From contig JARWIR010000002.1 of assembly GCA_029959085.1 (NCBI GenBank), positions 43,086,233-43,150,232 on the forward strand: 64,000 nucleotides of DNA, read 5' to 3'. Position 1 is the first letter of the stretch; every line of letters starts with the position of its first letter. Under the pieces are notes generated by a model that saw only the letters and a program-made list of their open reading frames with translations, was not told where the DNA came from and did not search any database. The position numbers were made by a program, and so were the translations under genes. Source of the DNA: Nemophila menziesii (lineage: Eukaryota; Streptophyta; Magnoliopsida; Boraginales; Hydrophyllaceae). Shown in pieces: positions 1 through 11,160 of the stretch.

Positions 1-61
1 ATTTATCATGTATAGACGGGAAAGGGTGGAGGCTAAGGTTAATATTAGGAAACGAGGGACT

Positions 62-84
62 GCGACTCTATATAGATTATTGTA
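62..84 (-). promoter_or_regulatory. Degenerate TATA box at unit boundary
   Basis: On the minus strand the sequence reads AATCTATATAGAGTCGC, followed downstream by a leader equivalent to the one at 24,690. The telobox-like AAACCCTAGCC of the other units is changed here (aaccttagcc on the minus strand). The corresponding first exon lies outside the window. It is probably a decayed promoter. Confidence 0.4.
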
Positions 85-566
85 TTTTTTTATCTTTTGG
101 TTAATTGAATTAAATTTGAGTTATTATTTTTTATTATAACATATTATATATAGTTAACCTAGTAAAAAAAATATAGTTAATTATGGTTTATTTTTTAAAG
201 TGACAAAAATAACTTTCTGTAACCGGTCGAGCCCATTTCTATAATATTCCTAGTGAGTAATATCCTTGGTGGGCTCGTTTTGATGAGCTCTATGGACTCT
301 TTACACGCATTATAGCTTTTGGAGATTCAAACGATGAATAAGAAATTCACTAATTTTGGGTGAAAAAGTTAAACACAACATTAAAAACTTCTTACTCCTT
401 TATATAATTTCTAATTTAAAAAAATTTGAGTTGACTAGATCGTTTAAGAGAATAAAATTTACAAATATTAAAAGGCATACATTCATATTCATACAAATAC
501 AACCATGGAAAATCACTTAACAAAAAAAAATCATTAAATAATTCATCATGAATTAAGAAACATATG

Positions 567-660
567 GACTTTAATAGTCTTTGGCTTCTTCGGCCGAGAA
601 GGAAGCAATTCTTGCTACTAACACAGATCTCATCAACATTGGCATACTCAGGCAATAAAA
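567..660 (-). pseudogene. Class III small HSP C-terminal exon fragment
   Basis: Read on the minus strand, the sequence begins LPEYANVDEI and ends with a LLPSRPKKPKTIKV-like tail. Cytosolic class III plant small HSPs end their alpha-crystallin domain in LPENANVDEISA...DGVLTVTV.KLPPPEPKKPKTI.V, so the two ends of this exon are recognisable. The middle (DGVLTVTV) has been lost and replaced by a few unrelated residues. A second fragment encoding only KTIEVQ and a stop lies at 774-796, where copy 1 is truncated relative to 36,638. The N-terminal exon and most of the alpha-crystallin domain are absent. Inference: a dead exon copy, not an expressed gene. Confidence 0.7.
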
Positions 661-1109
661 TTTACAAATATCAAAAGACATACATTCATATTCACTAAAA
701 TTGACCATGGAAAATCACTCATCAAAAATAAAATACTCATTAAATAATCAATCTTGAATTAAGCAATCATTGAACTTCAATGGTCTTGGATACTTTAATA
801 GTTGATTAAATGGTTTAAATACTTTAATTTTAATATTAGACGGTTTTTTAATGGATAATATCGCTTTTTTGTTGGGAACATGATTTAAAGTATATAGGTC
901 ATTAATGATACTAGTTAAATATAATATTTTCTCTCAAAGGTAGATATTGATGATTACTAATGTTGCTTTATTACATCAATTGCTAAATCACATTTTCAAT
1001 AAGGGTGAGACGCGATTCATACACTTATGTGTACATGTTTTGGTTTGTGGTAAAGCAAAACACATCATCCATGAGCACAAATAGCTTTTTGAGATCTCTC
1101 AAGCCTTTT

Positions 1110-1200
1110 TGATACAGTAGTATCGTGCACAAGTAGCAAATCTTTAAGACCACCAGGAGGATGCTTTTGGTGGCACTCTAATACTCAAGTTAAAATAATT
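1110..1200 (-). pseudogene. NudC linker-exon relic (module A1)
   Basis: This stretch and its flank (TTTTGTTAAAATACTC... through ...AAGAGAGCCTATAAGAGTGATGAAAT) align by eye with the linker exon and flank of the better NudC copies at 15,730-15,860, including the GACCACCA core. The reading frame itself is not preserved. It shows that the 790-1,380 block is an old paralogue of the NudC locus 5' region. Related copies lie at 11,500, 26,350, 37,690, 56,720 and 59,670. Confidence 0.35.
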
Positions 1201-1399
1201 TTTTGTTAAAATACTCTCCAATAAGAGAGCCTATAAGAGTGATGAAATTGTATATTTTGTAACATTTACAATAATGTAGTAGAAACAGGTTAGTCTACCT
1301 ATCAGTGGTAATAGGGACATGATCGTTGCAACGCGTATATTCCTAAATATTCATAGCTTCATTCTTATATATATATAACCATATTAGTCTTATAAAGAA

Positions 1400-2170
1400 G
1401 GATGTGAGTCTATGTTTCTCACATTATACTACCTTCATCGTGTAGTTTTACAATACTTGACAAGTACGCTTGAAGAACTTTAGTATCATATATCTTGACC
1501 ATTATGATGACTAATGACCCATTATCTGGTGCCTTTTAGTTGTGATGTACTTTTGGAAAATTTCTTAACATACATGGGTTAATCTTCATAGTTAACGAGT
1601 TCACATATTTCAAAGGAATGTTTCATACAAACGTATCGGGTATATCAACATGATCAACCATATAGGTCGTGAGGGTGTTTAGACCATTTTATCCCTCCAT
1701 AAGAATAAATCTTGCATGTGAGTTGTCATATCTCGCCCAAAATGACAGGTTAGCCTATTCTGAGAATAATGTTAGTATTAAGATTTATATGCTAGAACAA
1801 CATAATAAACAATCTAATAATACTCATAATGATGGGACTTTTACTTTTACTTCCCCTCCTATAATTAATATTGGACCTAAGGCATATTTCTCTTCACTAA
1901 TTTGCACATTTCTCTTCACATTACGAAAAACGTAATGAACTGTATGAAAATATGGAACTAATACTTCAAACATTTAACAAAGTACGCGTTAACTTACCTA
2001 TCAATTTGGTTATCAAGATTCCTGGTTTATGCTAAGTATATAATAGAACTATTCACCCATAAGAAGAGATATTAAGGCCATAACAAAATATTGAAAATTT
2101 GAGTTTTGCTCCCCTTAAAAATAAAAGATTCGGAAGCATTAATTATCCCTTCCACTCACAAACAAAAAAC
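1400..2170 (+). mobile_element. Ty3/gypsy gag-protease relic (A1)
   Basis: The plus strand encodes, with stops and shifts, ELYENMELILQTFNKVRVNLP (1,940-1,990), then IP.YAKY..EL.THKK, then FAPPKNKRFGSI.YPFHS (2,105-2,160). This follows the order seen in Athila/Tat-like Ty3/gypsy polyproteins just before the protease: F.K+.VN+P, +P.YAK++K, LPPK.KDPGSFTIPC. A diverged paralogue at 20,290-20,590 keeps other residues of the same motifs, which strengthens the call. The upstream portion (1,500-1,930) has short frames that I cannot assign. No LTRs, RT or integrase are visible. Confidence 0.6.
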
Positions 2171-2699
2171 CTTGAATCTGACCTTCTTTCAAAGTTAAGT
2201 GCCCTGTAGCAACAAGTTTGAGGACCAAACCAATAATGGATGTATAGCTCAAGACCATTGTGGAATTTTATCTATTAATAATTTCAAAGGAAAATTCTTC
2301 CATCCAATATGAGATGGTTTAATACCAATCATATTATGACACATACCCTATGTTTGTAACTTGTAAAAGTATCTACCGTATTAATCTAAGGATATGTGTT
2401 TTGTTATTATAATTAACTGATGTTATATAAATATTGGATCATCCAATAAAGGAGAGAAGTCTTACCCAATTGCAAAATACATCTTTCCATGTGAACTTAA
2501 CGGTAAAAAATGGATGGATTTTTCAGAAGATTAAGAACTATTTGGGTAGATTTTGAATTTTGAGAACCAAATGGTTATAGGTATATACATGGACTATATA
2601 GGGAATTTTCCCTTACTAGGATTTTTAAAGTAAGAACCCTAATTAAACAAAAATCCTAAAACACCCCTGATCACGGAGTCATGAGATAACATAGTTAGA

Positions 2700-2912
2700 C
2701 TATAAAATCAATCATCCATACATTTATGTATAGTTAACCGATAAAAGACATGAACATCATCAAATGAGGGGATAAAATACGATTAATATAATTTTGTGAT
2801 ATAAAATAATAAGTATTCTTCAACAAAAAAACAAATATACATTACAATCAATGATTGGAGGTAGGCCCTTGCTTTCAACTATAAGATGGTTCTTCCTGAT
2901 TTCATAAACAAC
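2700..2912 (-). pseudogene. NudC/BOBBER CS-domain exon relics (A1)
   Basis: The minus strand from 2,912 reads VVYEIRKNHLIVESKGLPPI then ID, the second half of the NudC CS domain (family pattern FVVCEIKKNHLKVGLKGQPPIIDG). It ends at a possible donor near 2,843. The next exon is decayed at 2,739-2,700: G*LYINVWMIDFIV aligns with GKLYKPVKPDDFFWGL of the copy at 14,932. The intron-like sequence at 2,170-2,660 matches that between the corresponding exons at 14,540-14,850. The 5' CS half and the WWK exon are missing, the latter apparently removed where the gypsy relic begins near 2,170. Confidence 0.65.
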
Positions 2913-4320
2913 AATAATTAACTTTTGCAACAAATGATTTACCCCAAAGAATTCACAAATAATATTAATATAATTCTAGACGGTTTAGTCTTTGGTTTGC
3001 ATTCCATATTTGATTTTCATTCATACTAGACACATTTGATAAAAAAATGTACATAACTCATTTGTATATAACTCATTTGTATATAACCTCTTTTTCTTAA
3101 AATCTGTAGCATCCATAACACCACTACGAACCTTTAAAAATACACACTCTAAATATGAACCTGCCCTCCCTACCAAAAAATAAACCCACCACCACCCCAT
3201 AACTGTCAGATCTATTTTTCTAGAGAGGAGTAGAAGGTCAAAGAAACTTCATAATGGCTCGTGGCGTTAATTGCAATGGTGGTGGTATTAATAGTTAATG
3301 GGATTATTGGATATTAAGATCTGGTGGTGCTTTTGGATGCTTGACACTAATGAATGGAAAAGTTTGGTGGTGTTTATTCTTGCTCGGATTTGCTCTTGTT
3401 GGTGGTGGCGTTAATGGTGCGTGATAAGATGTTTGTGGTGAAGGACTACTCTCATATTTTGTTTCTTTTTTCCATTGGCTTTTGAGCGAGTTTCGGGTGG
3501 ACTGGTTACTGGAAATGTAGATGGACAACACGGTCTTCTCCAGAGAAGTTTATGTTCCTTTAACTTGGGATCTATAATAACTTAGGATCTCTTTACCTTA
3601 GTATCCAACTCTTTTGTCTTGTAATGTAACATGAGTATACAGGGATCGATTGGGTATTTAGGTAATTTATTCGAAACGACTGTTAGGTTTACTTTATGTC
3701 TTTGATGGTTTTCTACTCCGGATTGGAATTCCATGTAACTAGTCTTTCTTTGGGTATGTTTTAGTTTTTTATCACTTTGTCTCTAGTTTCGTATTCTGGT
3801 GGTACCTTTATTTCTCGTCAGTTTTATTATTCGACTTTCAGATCAAGTGTTCCTATGGGATTATGGTTCTTACTTGGTTCGTCTTGTGGGTCATCTTTGT
3901 TCAAGTTTTTAGGTTTTCGTGAATCTTATGATCTTGGTTACTTTGTCAATTCATTTGTTTCTTAGGTTTATTTCTATAAGTGTTTGTTGGTCACTTTTTG
4001 GACGCTTGGCTTAGGTGTTGTTAGGTCAAGAAAAATCTAGATTTATGAGGTTTTAAAGATCTCCAATTATTTTGGTTTTGTACAGTGACTCTTTTAATAC
4101 ATGTTGCGTACTTGGTGTGGCCTTAAATTTAGAGACTTAATGTTTTCATGATGCGGATATGAATATAATGCGTGTTTGTCATTCACCCACTATTCCTAGA
4201 TACCTATATTTCAATAAGTTTGTGGATGATTGGTCTTGTTGAGAGATAGTTGATGGCGCGATTTGATATTAAGTCACCTTTGTTTCACCCATTCCATCAT
4301 TAAGTTGGTGCATGTAAAAA
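2913..4320. other. Unassigned block conserved in all A copies
   Basis: No recognisable gene. The stretch recurs with little change at 39,466-40,860 and 62,537-63,725. A plus-strand frame of 62 codons (3,777-3,965, starting MSLVSYSGGTFISRQF) is open in copies 1 and 2 but not copy 3. A minus frame of 75 codons (3,304-3,531) is open only in copy 1. Neither resembles a family I know, and copy 3 shows small shifts in both. GGTGGT runs at 3,270-3,420 explain the proline-rich minus frame. The block may be a diverged transposon body or UTR. Confidence 0.5.
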
Positions 4321-4528
4321 CTAGTTTATTCATATAAGTAGAGATAATTTATAAAAACTTATAAAAATTACGGAAATAATTTGCTTTAGCTGAATGTGGA
4401 TTGATGATAAAGCGAGTGAATAATAACAAAACGTGATCAGGTTTAATGTTTATAAAAAATAATATCTATAATATTTTTGTTATTTCTTATAATATCTTTA
4501 TTTAAAGAATAATTGAAAATTTTATAAA

Positions 4529-7065
4529 TGTTGTAAAACAAGAAGAAAAAGTATATTCTTCTTATGCAACCAAAAGTGTGTTAGGAACAATGATCAACTA
4601 GCCTTTATATAGGGAATACAAGACCATTGGACTAGCCTACTAACTACACCATTGTATAGTATTAAATATGAGAGTTATAAAGAATAAACTAGAGAAGTTA
4701 CAGGGCCTCTACACTACTCTAGAATAATATACACTAATATAATATTTTATAACACTCCTCCTTGGGTATTATTTCAAATACGCATATGATGTTTCCTTGT
4801 TAAAACCTAGCTAGTAAGACCCAATGGGAAAAAACTAGGCAAGGGAAAAAGAGTGCAACGTGAATGCATCTCTCTCTAAATGTGTGGGCAAATTATTTTG
4901 ATCATTAGTATTATCGACTTGTCTCATGAAGAAGAAGTATCTTTGCATAACATTATAAAGTAGAACCAATAAATTTTATTGAAACGATGTTCATCTTCTA
5001 CTTTGCATCTTGGGATTGCCTTGTGAACCTTAATTTGACCAAGTCGAGTTGAATATCCACCAAATTTTTATTAATAATTCTCGTAAAAATCTTACTACGA
5101 AAACCCTGTGGAATAAAAACCTAGTGAAGAAAAAAGAGTACATAATTCTTCTCAATACGCTTTTAATTTTCCTCATTAAAAACCTTATTAGGAAAACCCT
5201 GTGGGGAAAAACCATGACGAAGGGAAAAAGAGTGCAACATGTATTCGTCTCCCCTTCATGTAAATGTATATGTGACGACCATCAGTTTGAGTATTATCTC
5301 TATATTCAATATCTTAAATATTTTATAAGAGTAACTATAATTCCAATTAACATATCAATCATTGTAGATTGAAAATAAATTCTTATATTTGATCGTGATA
5401 TCATCTTTGTGCATAATGGTGAAACATTTATATATTATGTAGCAGAATTAACAGCATATAGATGGATTCTTTAGGTCTTTGACCAATAAAGGTATTCATG
5501 ATTTTTAGTTGGATTTTTTTAATATGACCGTATATATGTATAAAAGTGTATGTCGATAAGTCATAATAGGCAAATTCACAACCAATTGTCTAGCCATATT
5601 CATTTTTAGGAAAATATATATTCTACTACATCATATATTTCTTCCCTTGAATTTGATTATTGACTTTTATTAATACAAACCAAAAAGATATAGCCTAGTA
5701 ATATTTATTTTAAGATTTAAAATATATTGAATATATCAAAATGACATTCACCATACAATAATTATGTCAAATAATTTATAAAAATAATATTTTATAATTA
5801 TAACATGATGACTAGTTGGTCTAAGGCATCATATTCAAGACACCTTATTTGCATGAGGGTGGTTGTTCAAACCCCACTTCTAACATTTAATTATATTGTT
5901 AGTAAAATGTCAATCTCTATCCTATAAAAATTTATTTGAGTTTTCATAATAACGTGTTCTTTTTAGGAACACGTAATTATTTCTCCAACCCCTATGATTT
6001 TCACTATCATTTGTGACATTCATATGGCTTGCAAGGTCATGTCACACAAACATTTTAACATTCAATATTTCATATATACGATAATTAAGTATATTTTTTT
6101 TCATGACGTCAAAATGTATTTGAGAATTTAAGAGAATTCATCTCAATATTTATTTGTATGATTAAATAAATTATTATTTTCCATAAAATATTGAGACTTT
6201 AAGTCTATAAATAACAAGATTAAGATAAATGAATTTCATAATCTTTCACATATGCTTTCGCAATTTCAATCCACAATTTTTTTTATTGTGGTGTATTAGG
6301 ATTACATGTCCAATTTTTCATATAAGCCTTATTTTCTCACTTGATTTCAAATTCAAGATATATGAAAATAATATTGCTCAATATATGAAAGAAATTTATT
6401 TTGTTAGATTCGTTTTCATGAATCATACTTTTTTAACAAGTAGGCTTGATAATTCTTTTTATTATAAACAACTTGAAATTTATAATTTTTTATAAACACG
6501 ACGGGTTTCATATTCCTTTAAAGCAAACATTTAGTTTCTTATTTTCGTCATTGTTTTAAACAGTTATAATTTCTTTCTTTCAAGCAAACTTATACAATTT
6601 GAAGTTGAATCTTCAATTTCAAAATTATATATTTGAAGAGGTGTATGAATTTTGATGAATATTTACTCTCTTTTGGAATAGATTTTTATAAAAAATGATA
6701 AAGTAATCAATTATATTATAATATAATATAAAACAATATAAGATTCATAAAAAAATAGATCTTAACTCAAGAATTACTTACCTCTACATAACAATAAAAT
6801 TAAAATTACAAAGAAAAAGTATAAGAATAATGGAAGAGTTTTATTCGTCTTATGCAACCAAAAGTGTGTTAGGAACAATGATCGACTAGCCTTTATATAG
6901 GGAATACAATACGTTTCCACTAGCCTACTAACTGCACCATTATATAGGATTAGATATGAGAGTTAGAAAGAATAAACTAGAGAAGTTACAAAGCCTCTCT
7001 ACCACTCTAGAATAATACACACTAATATAAAATTCAATAAAAATAATTTATTTTTACATATAACA
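4529..7065 (-). mobile_element. Short copia-like element with two LTRs (A1)
   Basis: Two direct repeats of about 225-255 bp flank this segment (4,529-4,754 and about 6,808-7,065), by eye nearly 90% alike in their core. Read on the minus strand, the left repeat starts TGTTATAAAA and ends TTTTACAACA, the TG...CA form of an LTR. It contains a TATA box (CTATATAAAGG). It is preceded by AATACCCAAGGAG, a typical copia polypurine tract next to the 3' LTR. The interior (about 2 kb) has no readable gag or pol. It holds repeated AAACCCTGTGGGGAAAAA-type words like those near the 3' end of many plant copia elements, plus a tRNA-Leu relic. I could not find a target-site duplication. Best seen as a deleted or non-autonomous element. 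Confidence 0.6.
5802..5885 (+). pseudogene. tRNA-Leu(CAA)-like relic
   Basis: The sequence parallels plant tRNA-Leu(CAA) along about 84 bp: an A-box region TAGTTGGTCTAAGGC, an anticodon-loop region ATTCAAGAC retaining CAA, and a B-box region GGTTGTTCAAACCCC followed by ACTTCTAACA. The acceptor and D-arm pairs are degraded. It lies inside the short copia-like element and is repeated at 42,334. It could be a pseudogene or the head of a tRNA-derived SINE. Confidence 0.55.
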
Positions 7066-7399
7066 CCTTATTCTAAATTAGAATAAAAGATGAAATTATC
7101 CCAATTAATAAAATGATAAAATTTTAAGATGGCTATTAGAATAATTACTAAATACACCTATTTAACTCTATTCTTTCGATAAAATCAAACAATATATTTT
7201 TTCTTATTAAATTCTTCTTCCATCCAATAAATAATGTTTACTCAACTTTTCACACATATTAAGAAATACAATTATTACATTCATCATTACTAAAATACTT
7301 TATTTTAAATAATATTTGAAAATATAGATTCTAAAAGAATAATGGACACTAATTTTAGTAAATGGACATTAGTTGTAAATATCCTTGTTCTTATTCTTG

Positions 7400-7795
7400 T
7401 ATTGTTGCATCTTATGGCAGCTCATAGTCCTTTGCATCCTTTGTCTTTGGTCAAACTACAATAAAATTTTGTATTTCATTAAAATAAAAAAATTAAAAGG
7501 AAAAAAAATCTACACGAGAAAATGAAGTGACTTTTTTCTTGCATTTGAAAGAAAATGGATAAATAACATATTTGGTCATTTATCTCATTGACGATTTAGT
7601 CATTAATTTAATATTTTGTAAAAAAATTAGTCCTTGTTGTATTTCCCTTATGTGATAAAAGACTGAAATATCCTCAAAAGTGTAACATAATTAAAAGCGA
7701 CTAATGTTATCACAAAATCAAAAGATAAGGGACTTAATTTCAAGATAAAAGGACCAAATAGTCAAAACATGCAAAGACAAGAGGCCAAATGAGTT
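7400..7795 (-). pseudogene. NudC exon-e flank and fold-back relic (A1)
   Basis: The minus strand reads GACCAAAGACAAAGGATGC..., matching the start of the RQK.MG exon at 12,577 (AGACAAAAGACAATGG) and its 5' flank. The downstream coding part is not recognisable. At 7,560-7,795 lies a short version of the fold-back element seen at 12,688 (TTAGTCCTTGTTGT... and AGGGACTTAATTTCAAGAT). Together these place the remnant in the same intron/exon neighbourhood as NudC copy 1. Confidence 0.3.
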
Positions 7796-7829
7796 ATGAC
7801 CATCATCTTTTCAACCGTGGATGGAGTTC

Positions 7830-8130
7830 CACCAATCCATTTAAACGAGCTGAGCTCACCTCGTGAGAATATTATAAAGCTCGAGTTCGGAAGCTCATTT
7901 AAAAGTGTTTCGAGCTCGAGCTCGAGATCAAAAGATTTATTTCGAGCTGAAAAACTTTTTTTATCTCGGGCTTGGCTTAATTATAAGATAGATATTTTAA
8001 TTAGTTTTAAAATTTTGAATTGTCAAATACTAGGAAAAAATATTCAATAGATATTTATAAATTGATTTTATTTTTCACAAAATTTTTCGGCTCGTTGTTG
8101 GGCTCGAACTGCTCGCCAGCCTCTTGGTTC
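7830..8130. repeat. GAGCTCGAG-rich interspersed repeat
   Basis: Dense GAGCTC/CTCGAG words (GAGCTGAGCTCACCTCGTGAG, TTTCGAGCTCGAGCTCGAG, GGCTCGTTGTTGGGCTCGAA) spread over 300 bp, with opposite-orientation similarity between the two ends. This composition is common in plant non-autonomous DNA elements. Its copy is at 44,640-44,930. No target-site duplication could be fixed. Confidence 0.4.
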
Positions 8131-8387
8131 ATTTACTAATATTTTAATCTTGGTTATGTTTTTACCATGGTTAATCCTTTCTATTATGTATTTTATGTTC
8201 TTATATGTTTTAAAACATGTATATAAGGTCAGACTAGGGTTTTCGAAGATTAAATCTATTTTTCAGGTATGCATTTTTTCTAAACCCTAAATTTTTCAAC
8301 TTCGATTGTTATATCAATTGGTTGCATGTGTAGATCTATTAGATCGGGATTCTTTTCTAAGTGATTTAGTGATTGTAATAATTTATG

Positions 8388-11160
8388 TGTAAAAGTTAAA
8401 CAATTGTATTGTAATTATACAGAGTAATTTTGAAATGGTCAATATGATATTATTAGTTGATATATTTTTTTTCCTTTTGTATACTTTTGATACTTGACAT
8501 AAAAATCCATTTAAACATTTTTCATAATATAAGGACATGTCATGCCATTTTCGCATAATATAGGGACATATTGAATACCGTGCCAAGCATTTTACGATAA
8601 GTATGCTGGAAGGATTATTAGTGCAGGATTATTAGTGCAATTAACTCTTGTGTTGAGTGTGGCTTATAGCCTGTCCAAATTAACAGATGATTTATAAAAA
8701 AATTGAGATTTATAATTAATTTTCTATATGATTTAAGTTTAATAGAATAGTTTTAATGTATATTATTGAGTTTTTAAAACGATATAATGGTATTTTTGTC
8801 TTATAAATTGTAATGATTTATATATTAGTAATTTTTTAATTGATTAAGATTTTTAAATGTCTAAAAAAATGTTTTCTCAATTGTTGATTGAGTTAAAAAC
8901 GAGTATTAAGAAATGTTGTGTGTGATTTGTGTGTTTGTGTATTCTAAGGTTGAAAAAAAAGTAGAATTGTTAATCATTTAACAATTGTGTGTGATTAGTG
9001 CGTATTTGTGTATTCTAAGGTTAAAAAAAGTAAATTTTTAGATGTTTGCACTCGACTTGTGATTTATCTTGTGATTGCAGATTCCATCTAATAACCAATC
9101 ATTAAATGTAAAACACTTGCAAATTATAAGATGATAAAAACTAAACAATCAATCATTGATTGTAAAACATGTAACAGTGACTTGTGTTTTTCTTGTGATA
9201 CAGACTCTATCTAATAAATTCAAACTATCTAGGCCCAAGTACTATATTTCGCATCTTTCATTCTTCCCATGATTATTTAAGTTGATAATAATTGTTATTG
9301 TATGAGGAAATAATTGTTCAATTGGCAACATATTATGAATGAAGTCTTGTTTCTTAAATACTTGTAGGTTTTAAAAATTGTCCCTTGTCCCTGAGTTGTT
9401 CCTTGTAACTAACTATATAGAGTCAATAAAGATGTTAAATCTGAGGCCTATTTATTTTTATGCCAATAAAAATAAAATCTAAGGCAATTTACTAAAAGAT
9501 TTCTTCTCCTTTTTAGTGTGTAATTGTAGAATTTTTAGACACTTCAAGTACCATTTTGGAAACAATAAAGCAAGTACAACCTTTCATGTACATGTACGAA
9601 GCAATTTTGCACATTTAAGGTTGCATAATTGGTGATATTTATATATTTTGGACTTGTTATTTTGAAAAGATATGTAATTTATAAGTGGAATAGTCCTATT
9701 TTGGAATTATTTTGCTAAGTCATGCAGTTATTTTATGAATTTTGACATTATTTCAAATATATTTAGTAGTTTGACTTTAATTGACCAAAATCAAACCCGA
9801 CCTAAAGTAAATCCCAACCGCAGCTACCTAAACAAACACTTTTAGTCTCTTGGGGTTGGTTTTAGGGTTTTAAGTTGTTAAATATGAACCCTTAGAGTTG
9901 GGTGTTGGGTGAGATCCCTAAACGACCCATGTGAAACCCTAATGATATATATGAACGGATAAAGATCAAGAAACAATAAATCAATCATACATTTTGCGAT
10001 GAATTCACATTAATGAAGATATAATAATAGCATTTCCTCAAACATCTTCAAGACAATAAGATTAATCATAAAAATTAAAACGAAAAAAATTATTTAAAAT
10101 ACAAAAAATCAAACAAGATCGTTATCTAATTGTTTTATTCTTTTTAAAGAAGTTAGGGATGGCAACGGATCGGATTATTGCAAAAAAAATATAAAACCAT
10201 GTCCATGACCATTTAATCTATCAAAAACCAAATCGTAACGGATTTAACCATCGGATTTACTTTTCGAAACCAAAAAATTCAAATTTGGTTTTTAAATGGT
10301 TTTTCGAATTTTAACCATAACGGTAACTCTATAAATACATTGAAAATTCTTAAAGATGACAAATACAACAAAAAACATCAAACATCAAAATATATAAAAT
10401 ATTATGTTGATCCTTAATTAAAAAACATATTTGTAATTTTTTTTGTTAAATTTAATATTTAGATTTTAGTTTGAGATATAAAAATATTTTTTATCTATAT
10501 TATTATAAAACATACACAAATAAAGGATAATAAATGGATTTTTGTTTATTCGGTTTGATTTTTATCCAAAACCACAACATACCGGTTTTATCCATGGTTG
10601 CATAATCAGTTTACCAGTTCAGATTTTCATCGGCTTCAGTTTTAAACTATAACCATTGTCATCCCTATTAGAGGTACTTCTCACTTCAGTATTATTATAA
10701 AATTGACTAAATAAATGGGGTTTCTAAATTTGGATTACGTTAAATAAATTTTATCCTCTATGTTTTCTTGTAATTATTTTTATAAAAAACGTTAATAATA
10801 AAAATCTCTTTTTTTCCTATATCTTATAATCAAAATGGATGGACAACGATCTTATATAATTTTTTCCAAATACTAATATTTAAAATAAACTGTTATTACA
10901 TATTAGCCTTATTTCCTAGGGGAACAGTTCTTTTTTTATTATTTTAACTAGCCTACTTGGGTTGGGTATGTGCGCAAACACTAATCTTCTGTCATTAATT
11001 TATGTTTGGCTACCCAATCAGCTAGTCTATTCCAATTACGATTGACCCATCAAAAGTAGGATTACAAGTTTTAGCTACAAAATAGGATTACAAGTTTTAG
11101 TTTATTATTATAGTAAACTAATATTTATATGAAGAATTTGAATTCAAATTTTAGTAAATT
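8388..11160. other. Stretch unique to unit 1
   Basis: No gene is seen, and the sequence has no counterpart elsewhere in the window apart from the MITE listed separately. It contains small local direct repeats: GGATTATTAGTGCA twice at 8,614-8,639; a roughly 71 bp repeat of GTGTGTGATT.GTG...TATTCTAAGGTT at 8,917 and 8,988; and a longer-spaced repeat around CTTGTGAT.CAGA.TC.ATCTAATAA (9,070 and 9,195). Otherwise it is AT-rich intergenic sequence. Confidence 0.6.
10154..10667. mobile_element. hAT-like MITE with terminal inverted repeats
   Basis: The ends are inverted: TAGGGATGGCAACGG at the left and CCATTGTCATCCCTA at the right (reverse complement TAGGGATGACAATGG, 13 of 15 positions alike). The TAGGGATGRCAA end is typical of plant non-autonomous hAT-type elements. 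Flanking 8-mers AAAGAAGT and TTAGAGGT agree at 5 of 8 positions, consistent with a decayed hAT target-site duplication. It is 514 bp, non-coding, and has internal inverted similarity. It is absent from the other units. Confidence 0.7.

Larger units (their letters stand above)
1..8388. repeat. Segmental duplication module A, copy 1
   Basis: Near-identical by eye to 35,866-45,183 over its whole length, and to 57,861-64,000 over the first two thirds. Shared order: degenerate TATA/leader, small-HSP exon fragments, gypsy relic, NudC CS-exon relics, an unassigned block, a copia-like two-LTR element, a tRNA-Leu relic and a GAGCTC-rich repeat. Similarity to copy 2 ends at the shared word gtgattgtaataa near 8,388 and 45,183. 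Copy 1 lacks about 690 bp of the small-HSP array (join near 796) and about 300 bp in two blocks after 5,940. These differences suggest short deletions in copy 1 after duplication. Confidence 0.9.

Noticed and set aside
1500..1700. Apparent similarity of KY.FIFIVNEF to the YVFIVDMPG motif of class III small HSPs
   Set aside because: The match is only a few residues, is on the opposite strand to the clear small-HSP exons, and the following residues do not continue the alpha-crystallin pattern. The gypsy reading downstream is far better supported.
1669..1935. 88-codon plus frame and its 67-codon counterpart at 38,280 as a gene
   Set aside because: The frame lies upstream of the gypsy motif in a different frame, has no recognisable domain, and is broken in the third copy.
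3304..3531. Proline-rich minus frame as a small gene
   Set aside because: It is open in only one of three near-identical copies and explained by GGTGGT-rich sequence on the other strand.
5049..5372. 107-codon plus-strand frame
   Set aside because: It is antisense to the copia-like element, spans repeated AAACCCTGTGG words, is not open over the same length in A2, and overlaps another frame on the opposite strand.
9830..9960. Clustered AAACCCTA/TTAGGGTTT words as interstitial telomere
   Set aside because: Only isolated single words occur, with no tandem TTTAGGG run. They are common as teloboxes or by chance in plant DNA.
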